DNA of 9,885 nucleotides, taken from the NCBI GenBank assembly GCA_009921785.1, contig RFXE01000053.1:1-9885 (forward strand). The letters are read 5' to 3'. Made by a program: the position numbers and the translations under genes. Below the pieces are notes generated by a model. The model ran no database searches. It was not told where the DNA came from and was given only the letters and a program-made list of their open reading frames with translations. This stretch comes from Alphaproteobacteria bacterium (GTDB lineage: Bacteria; Pseudomonadota; Alphaproteobacteria; Rhizobiales; Beijerinckiaceae). Shown one piece after another: positions 5,060 to 9,885 of the stretch (position 1 is its first letter; each line of letters begins with the position of its first letter).

Positions 5060-8000
5060 ATGAGTGAACAACAGGCTTGGGATTTCTGGATTGATCGCGG
5101 TGGTACCTTCACCGACATTGTCGGCCGGGCACCCAATGGCCAGCTATTTGCGCGCAAAGTCCTCTCCGAAAATCCCGGCGCCTATCGTGACGCGGCCGTA
5201 CACGGGATCCGCCTTCTGCTGGGTCTCCAACCGGGTGATCCTATTCCGGCTGGTCGCATCGGCGATGTGCGCATGGGCACAACAGTTGCCACCAATGCTT
5301 TGCTCGAGCGCAAAGGCGAACATATGGCGCTTGTCGTCACGCGCGGCTTTCGTGATGCGTTGAAGATTGGCTATCAAGCGCGCAATGATATCTTCGCGCG
5401 CGCGGTCAAAAAGCCTGATGCGCTATATGAAGAAACAATCGAAATCGACGAACGCGTGCGCGCGGATGGAACGGTTGAGCGTGCGCCTGATGAAGCCTCA
5501 ATGCGCGAAGCATTTAGTGTCCTCCGCCAAAAAGGATATGACGCAATCGCCATTGTGTTCATGCACGCCTGGACCTATCCCGCGCATGAACAACAAGCGG
5601 CAAAGATCGCACGCGAAATGGGCTTCACCCAAGTTTCAGTGAGCCACGAGACAAGCCCGCTCATCAAATTTGTCGGACGCGGCGACACAACTGTTGTCGA
5701 TGCCTATCTCTCGCCTATTCTTGCGCGTTATGTCGCCATGGTTGCGGAAGAGCTTGATGTGAAACGCTCGGGCGCGCGGCTTATGTTCATGATGTCATCG
5801 GGCGGTTTAACCGCCGCCGATCTCTTCAAAGGCAAAGATGCCGTTTTATCCGGCCCTGCCGGTGGTGTTGTTGCGCTTGCGGAAACGGGGCGTGAAGCGG
5901 GTTTCACGCGTGTCATCGGTTTTGATATGGGCGGCACCTCGACCGATGTTGCACATTTCGACGGGTACTATGAGCGCGCCTTTGAAACCGAAGTTGCCGG
6001 CGTGCGCATGCGCGCGCCCATGATGATGATTCATACGGTTGCCGCCGGCGGGGGCTCGATCCTTCATTATGATGGCGCGCGTTATCGCGTAGGACCTGAC
6101 TCGGCAGGCGCTAATCCGGGACCCGCATGTTATCGGCGCGGTGGCCCCCTCACCGTTACCGACGCGAATGTCATGCTCGGTAAACTTGATCCCGATTTTT
6201 TCCCTTCGATTTTCGGGTCAGAACAAAATCAAAAGCTTGATGCCGAAATCGTCAAAAGAAAATTTGCGGATTTAGCAAAAGAAATTGGTGCTGAGGGCAG
6301 CCCCGAACATATTGCCGATGGTTTTATCCGGATTGCCGTTGCGAATATGGCCGAAGCGATCAAGAAGATTTCCGTCGCGCGGGGTTATGATATCACGCGT
6401 TACGTCTTGAACGCCTTTGGTGGTGCGAGTGGTCAACATGCTTGTCTTGTAGCCGATGCACTGGCGATGGATGAAATTCTTATCCATCCTTTTTCATCGC
6501 TACTATCGGCCTATGGTATGGGCCTCGCGTCCATTCGTGCGACACGTGAGCAGGCCATTGAAAAGCCGTTCACTGATGAGGCGCTTACCCAATTTGATCA
6601 CGAAGCAGAACGACTTGGTACGCTCTGCCGCGCTGAAGTTGAGGGTCAGGGAGTCGCGCGAGAAGATATCACGATTATTTCACAGGCACTGTTGCGCTAT
6701 GCAGGAACCGATACCGCCATTGCTGTAACCGTCGATCCCGCAAAGTCGCATTCATCGGGCGAACGCCTAGCCGCGCTGCGTAAGATTTTCGAAACGCTGC
6801 ACCATCAACGATTTGGCTTTTTAGATCCGTCAAAATCCCTCGTCCTTGAAGCCATCGCTCTTGAGGCCGTCGGCGGCGGCAGCCCAATCACGCCGCGCGA
6901 AACGAGCGAAACAAAAGAAGCGCTGCCAACGCCCCATGCGCGGAAATCCATTTTCAGTGAAGGTCGATTCCATGACGCGCCGATCTATCTGCGCGCGCAA
7001 TTGAAAGCTGGACATTCGATAAAAGGCCCCGCACTCTTGATCGAAGCACATCAAACGATCATGGTTGAAGCGGGATGGGCAGCAACGCTTACCGCGCGCG
7101 ATCATCTTATTTTAAGACGCGTTGAGCCGCGTGAGAAACGCGTCGCGGCGGGGACCGAGGCCGATCCGGTTCTCCTCGAGATTTTCAACAATCTCTTCAT
7201 GTCGATTGCTGAACAGATGGGTGTGACGCTTCAAAATACCGCGTCATCAGTCAATATCAAAGAACGACTCGATTTTTCCTGTGCTGTGTTCGATCACGAA
7301 GGTCGTCTCGTGGCCAATGCGCCGCATATGCCCGTGCATCTTGGTTCAATGGATCGTTCGGTTGAAACCATTATCCGCATGAATGAGGGTAAGATCAGAC
7401 CCGGCGATGTGTTTATGTTGAACGCGCCTTATAATGGCGGCACGCACTTGCCTGACATCACCGTCTGCACGCCGATATTTGATCAGGACAATAAGACGCT
7501 TCTCTTCTGGGTCGCGTCCCGTGGTCATCATGCTGATATTGGCGGCATTGCACCTGGCTCCATGTCGCCGCGGGCCACAACAATTGATGAAGAAGGCGTC
7601 TATATCGACAATTTTCAACTTGTCGAGAATGGTCGCTTCCGTGAAACGGAAACCCGCGCATTGCTCGAGGGCGCGCGTTATCCCGTGCGCAATGTCACCC
7701 AGAATATCAATGATTTGAAAGCGCAGGTTGCCGCCAATGAAAAGGGCGCGGCCGAACTCAAGAAAACGATTGCTGAATTCGGTCTTGATGTCGTCAAGGC
7801 CTATATGAATCATGTGCAAGATAACGCGGCTGAACATGTAAGACGCGTTATCGATCGTCTGCATGACTCATCCTTCGCCTATGAAATGGATAATGGGTCA
7901 GTGATCCGCGTGAAAATCACGCTGGATCATAAAAGCCGTGAGGCCACTGTCGATTTCACCGGCACGTCACCGCAGCGCGCGGATAATTTCAACGCGCCTG

Positions 8001-8704
8001 AACCCGTCACACGCGCCGCTGTGCTTTATGTATTCCGCATCATGGTTGATGACGCGATCCCCATGAATGCCGGATGTTTAAGACCCATCAAAGTCATTCT
8101 GCCTGAAGGCTCGATGTTGTCACCGCGCTATCCCGCTGCTGTTGTCGCCGGTAATGTCGAAGTGAGCCAAGCGGTCACGAATTGCCTCTTTGGTGCCCTT
8201 CACGCCATGTCAGCAGCACAAGGCACAATGAACAATCTCACTTTCGGCAATGCACGCTATCAATATTATGAAACGATTTGTTCTGGCTCTTCCGCCGGTC
8301 CCGGCTTTGATGGCGCGCCGGGCGTGCATGTGCATATGACGAATTCACGTTTGACCGATCCTGAAATTCTAGAAAACCGTTATCCCGTCTTGCTTGAGGA
8401 TTTTCATATTCGCGAAGGCTCGGGCGGCAAGGGGCAATGGAATTCAGGTGACGGGACAAGCCGTACCATTCGTTTTCTAGAAACAATGGACTGCGCCATT
8501 CTCTCAGGCCATCGCCGCATTCATCCCTTTGGTCTAGACGGCGGTGAAGCGGGCGAAGTGGGTCGCAATTTTGTCACGCGGAAGAACGGACGCATCGATG
8601 AATTGCAAGGGGCTGATCAAACGGTGCTCGAGGCGGGTGACAAAATTACTATCATTACGCCCACAGGCGGGGGTTACGGCCCGCCCTCAAAACGCGGATC
8701 ATAA
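5060..8704 (+). CDS. 5-oxoprolinase (ATP-hydrolysing), fused HyuA-HyuB
   Basis: A 1214-residue cytosolic enzyme expected to open 5-oxo-L-proline to L-glutamate using ATP, feeding the gamma-glutamyl cycle. The N-terminal HyuA half (about 8-690) starts FWIDRGGTFTDIVG. The DRGGTFTD form (residues 12-19) is the 5-oxoprolinase version of the ATP-binding motif, while hydantoinases usually have D-V/I-GGTFTD. RMGTTVATNALLERKGE follows (71-87), nearly the same as in the mammalian enzyme. Then come GFDMGGTSTDV (D289-D296), AAGGGSI (328 on) and GANPGPACY (350 on). The HyuB half (about 700-1205) has GGTHLPD (H796, D799) and GHHADIGG (H823, H824), which correspond in position to the metal site of acetone carboxylase AcxA, and ends with GGGYG. 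Start: the ATG at 5060, with GGA nine bases ahead; a TTG at 5051 is in frame. Slightly shorter than mammalian OPLAH (about 1288). No dedicated neighbours are seen; a related lactam as substrate cannot be excluded. Confidence 0.94.
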   Translation: MSEQQAWDFWIDRGGTFTDIVGRAPNGQLFARKVLSENPGAYRDAAVHGIRLLLGLQPGDPIPAGRIGDVRMGTTVATNALLERKGEHMALVVTRGFRDALKIGYQARNDIFARAVKKPDALYEETIEIDERVRADGTVERAPDEASMREAFSVLRQKGYDAIAIVFMHAWTYPAHEQQAAKIAREMGFTQVSVSHETSPLIKFVGRGDTTVVDAYLSPILARYVAMVAEELDVKRSGARLMFMMSSGGLTAADLFKGKDAVLSGPAGGVVALAETGREAGFTRVIGFDMGGTSTDVAHFDGYYERAFETEVAGVRMRAPMMMIHTVAAGGGSILHYDGARYRVGPDSAGANPGPACYRRGGPLTVTDANVMLGKLDPDFFPSIFGSEQNQKLDAEIVKRKFADLAKEIGAEGSPEHIADGFIRIAVANMAEAIKKISVARGYDITRYVLNAFGGASGQHACLVADALAMDEILIHPFSSLLSAYGMGLASIRATREQAIEKPFTDEALTQFDHEAERLGTLCRAEVEGQGVAREDITIISQALLRYAGTDTAIAVTVDPAKSHSSGERLAALRKIFETLHHQRFGFLDPSKSLVLEAIALEAVGGGSPITPRETSETKEALPTPHARKSIFSEGRFHDAPIYLRAQLKAGHSIKGPALLIEAHQTIMVEAGWAATLTARDHLILRRVEPREKRVAAGTEADPVLLEIFNNLFMSIAEQMGVTLQNTASSVNIKERLDFSCAVFDHEGRLVANAPHMPVHLGSMDRSVETIIRMNEGKIRPGDVFMLNAPYNGGTHLPDITVCTPIFDQDNKTLLFWVASRGHHADIGGIAPGSMSPRATTIDEEGVYIDNFQLVENGRFRETETRALLEGARYPVRNVTQNINDLKAQVAANEKGAAELKKTIAEFGLDVVKAYMNHVQDNAAEHVRRVIDRLHDSSFAYEMDNGSVIRVKITLDHKSREATVDFTGTSPQRADNFNAPEPVTRAAVLYVFRIMVDDAIPMNAGCLRPIKVILPEGSMLSPRYPAAVVAGNVEVSQAVTNCLFGALHAMSAAQGTMNNLTFGNARYQYYETICSGSSAGPGFDGAPGVHVHMTNSRLTDPEILENRYPVLLEDFHIREGSGGKGQWNSGDGTSRTIRFLETMDCAILSGHRRIHPFGLDGGEAGEVGRNFVTRKNGRIDELQGADQTVLEAGDKITIITPTGGGYGPPSKRGS

Positions 8705-8711
8705 AGCGCGA

Positions 8712-9605
8712 TTAATAAACGCCTTTAAAATCGCCGTCGTCATCGGCTTCGGGTTCAGCCGGTAAAAGCGCAAGCACTTTCGGATCAATCGGACGTGCTG
8801 CCGGTGTTGGAACGGTTACAGGCAAGCCTGATGGCGCATTCATTTCGGCAACAGAAGCGGCATTATCTGTTGTCGTCGGGCGATAATTCAAACCGGCAAT
8901 TTGATTGGCGGTTGACGGCGCTTTGATCCGACGCGCAAAGTTTAGTTTTGGTTGGCAAACCCGTCTTTGATAACCGCTATCATGCCGCATCAAATCAAGA
9001 TGCAAATGATTGGCGTGATAAGAGTCAGATCCCGGTGCGAGAACCGTTGTGAAATAATCACAAGCATTGACTGTAATCTCACGCAAGAAGGCCTGATCAG
9101 TAGCTGAACCGCGCCAGCCTTCAAGCACATTCATCTTGCGCCCATTCGCAAACCGGAAGCCCATAATATCAACCGCATTGCCGAATGAATGTTCGGAAAT
9201 CGTTGCAAACCATTTCGAGTCTTGGTTGCGGCAGGAATAAGAGCCGACAGTCATCGCCTCAACACGTTGGCCGTAATAAAGCTGCGCGGCGGGCTCGACG
9301 ATTTCCTTCACCCAACGATCTACACTCGAGATTGCCGAGCATGACATCGTCGCGCGGCTGGTCAGCCCCACAGTGCCATTGGCAAAGGCCGCGACTTTAA
9401 AGGGTTGCTGCATGCCGCACGCGCCGGGTCCGTCAATACGCGATGCGGTCTCGATATAGGCGGAGGTTTGCACGGCGCCCGAGGAAAGGCATTTCGCTTC
9501 CAACTCGTCGCGCCAGGGCGCGCGCGTGTCAAAACGCATGCCGCACCCGGCAAGCGCCAAAAGAAGCGCAACGGAGACGAGACGCGCGGGTGTGAAAAAC
9601 TTCAT
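8712..9605 (-). CDS. Extensin-family lipoprotein, putative LAS peptidase
   Basis: A 297-residue lipoprotein of the extensin-like C-terminal family, common in Rhizobiales. The signal peptide has lipobox LAGC (18-21), with lipidation at Cys21, so it is membrane-anchored and faces the periplasm. The conserved domain covers about 36-220. It includes SYSCRN, SEHSFGNAVDI (137-147), which fits the SxHxxGxAxD zinc motif of LAS-type peptidoglycan peptidases (H139, D146), and HANHLHLDL (197-205), with the HxH seen in MepA-like enzymes. Several Cys probably pair in the periplasm. Residues about 225-297 are a Pro/Thr/Ala-rich, acidic tail without recognisable fold. Inferred role: cutting or binding cell-wall peptides; no substrate is known. 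No ribosome site is visible, and the start codon lies in a hairpin (9603-9628), yet the lipoprotein signal fixes the start. It ends 7 bases from the convergent 5-oxoprolinase gene. Confidence 0.9.
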   Translation of the reverse strand: MKFFTPARLVSVALLLALAGCGMRFDTRAPWRDELEAKCLSSGAVQTSAYIETASRIDGPGACGMQQPFKVAAFANGTVGLTSRATMSCSAISSVDRWVKEIVEPAAQLYYGQRVEAMTVGSYSCRNQDSKWFATISEHSFGNAVDIMGFRFANGRKMNVLEGWRGSATDQAFLREITVNACDYFTTVLAPGSDSYHANHLHLDLMRHDSGYQRRVCQPKLNFARRIKAPSTANQIAGLNYRPTTTDNAASVAEMNAPSGLPVTVPTPAARPIDPKVLALLPAEPEADDDGDFKGVY

Positions 9606-9628
9606 AGACGCCAGTTTAGGCGTCTATG
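9603..9628. promoter_or_regulatory. Perfect 10-bp inverted repeat containing a start codon
   Basis: CATAGACGCC (9603-9612) and GGCGTCTATG (9619-9628) are exact reverse complements with a 6-base loop. Read on the minus strand, the 3' arm ends in the ATG of the extensin-family gene, then AAGTTTTTC, so the hairpin is also terminator-like. It sits in the 52-base gap after the Tim44-like gene. As RNA it would cover the start codon; as DNA it could be an operator. No Shine-Dalgarno sequence is visible ahead of the ATG. Confidence 0.6.
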
Positions 9629-9657
9629 GTTTCGGCGAGGTTAAAGCCGCCCAAAAA

Positions 9658-9885
9658 TCAGCGGGCTTGCTGAATAGCCGAGAGCATCCACGGACCCGAC
9701 CCATCACGACGGAAGGTCCAGAGTTCGGTCACCTGTTCCGGTTGACCGCCGGACACAACACGGCCCGACGCGCGGTCGATCATGGAATCGACGAGCGAGA
9801 AATTCATAGCGACCGTAGCATATTCGGTGGCGCCCCCGCCCCACGCTTCTGCAAGATCGCCCTTTTCAAGCCGCACATCGCTCAC
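9658..9885 (-). CDS. Tim44-like domain protein, C-terminal fragment (cut by edge)
   Basis: The last 75 residues of a gene whose start is beyond the right edge; the reading frame is open to the edge, so the GTG at 9885 is not the start. EYATVAMNFSLVDSMIDRASGRVVSG, then ELWTFRRDGSGPWMLSAIQQAR, is the end of the Tim44-like (NTF2-fold) domain, where alternating strands close with W-x-LSAIQQ. Alphaproteobacterial members usually have an N-terminal membrane segment and are related to the mitochondrial import-motor subunit Tim44. They may act at the inner membrane, but the bacterial role is not settled. The stop at 9658 is followed after 52 bases by the extensin-family gene on the same strand; the two may be cotranscribed, with the 9603-9628 hairpin between them. 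Confidence 0.87.
   Translation of the reverse strand: MSDVRLEKGDLAEAWGGGATEYATVAMNFSLVDSMIDRASGRVVSGGQPEQVTELWTFRRDGSGPWMLSAIQQAR

Noticed and set aside
7346..7864. 172-residue open frame on the minus strand inside the 5-oxoprolinase gene
   Set aside because: It lies antisense to highly conserved HyuB motifs and has no recognisable family; it is a shadow of the codon pattern.
1..9885. A new defence, mobile or biosynthetic system
   Set aside because: All recognised genes belong to known housekeeping or envelope families. There are no transposases, integrases, toxin-antitoxin pairs, CRISPR repeats, nucleases paired with sensors, or clustered unknown genes.

Overview
The window looks like chromosomal DNA of an alphaproteobacterium, most likely in the order Hyphomicrobiales (Rhizobiales). 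Reasons: an Omp25/Omp31-type small porin whose mature N-terminus reads ADLPSKK, an extensin-family lipoprotein, a Tim44-domain protein, a FolM/PTR1-like SDR of a kind common in rhizobia, moderate GC and dense gene packing. The species cannot be named from sequence alone. All eight genes lying fully inside the window, and the cut one at the right edge, can be assigned to a family. I see no tRNA, rRNA, insertion sequence, CRISPR array or phage gene.

Layout. Left part: a minus-strand pteridine-reductase-like SDR gene (67-837), possibly overlapping the cut start of a downstream minus-strand gene at the left edge. Divergent from it are two plus-strand outer-membrane beta-barrel genes in tandem (1041-1637 and 1875-2510), the second with a 237-base upstream region rich in short repeats. 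A strong 15-bp-stem terminator (2529-2569) separates these from three minus-strand genes read in the order RNase T2 (4871-4197), rlmJ (4140-3283) and a glutathione S-transferase (3185-2583). The GST leader has overlapping, mutually exclusive hairpins. Middle and right: a single long plus-strand gene (5060-8704) encodes a fused HyuA-HyuB 5-oxoprolinase, divergent from the RNase gene and preceded by a perfect inverted repeat. It converges, with a 7-base gap, on a minus-strand extensin-family lipoprotein (9605-8712). Upstream of that lies the cut C-terminus of a Tim44-like protein (9885-9658).

How the genes fit together. This is a collection of housekeeping and envelope genes rather than one pathway: folate/pterin reduction (SDR, perhaps with FolB at the edge), outer membrane structure (two barrels), periplasmic RNA degradation (RNase T2), 23S rRNA m6A2030 methylation (RlmJ), glutathione chemistry (GST, and 5-oxoprolinase, which returns 5-oxoproline to glutamate), and cell-wall processing (extensin-like LAS peptidase). 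I find no convincing evidence of a new multi-gene system. The most interesting items are non-coding: the switch-like GST leader, a perfect hairpin that contains the start codon of the extensin lipoprotein, and the structured leader of the second porin gene.
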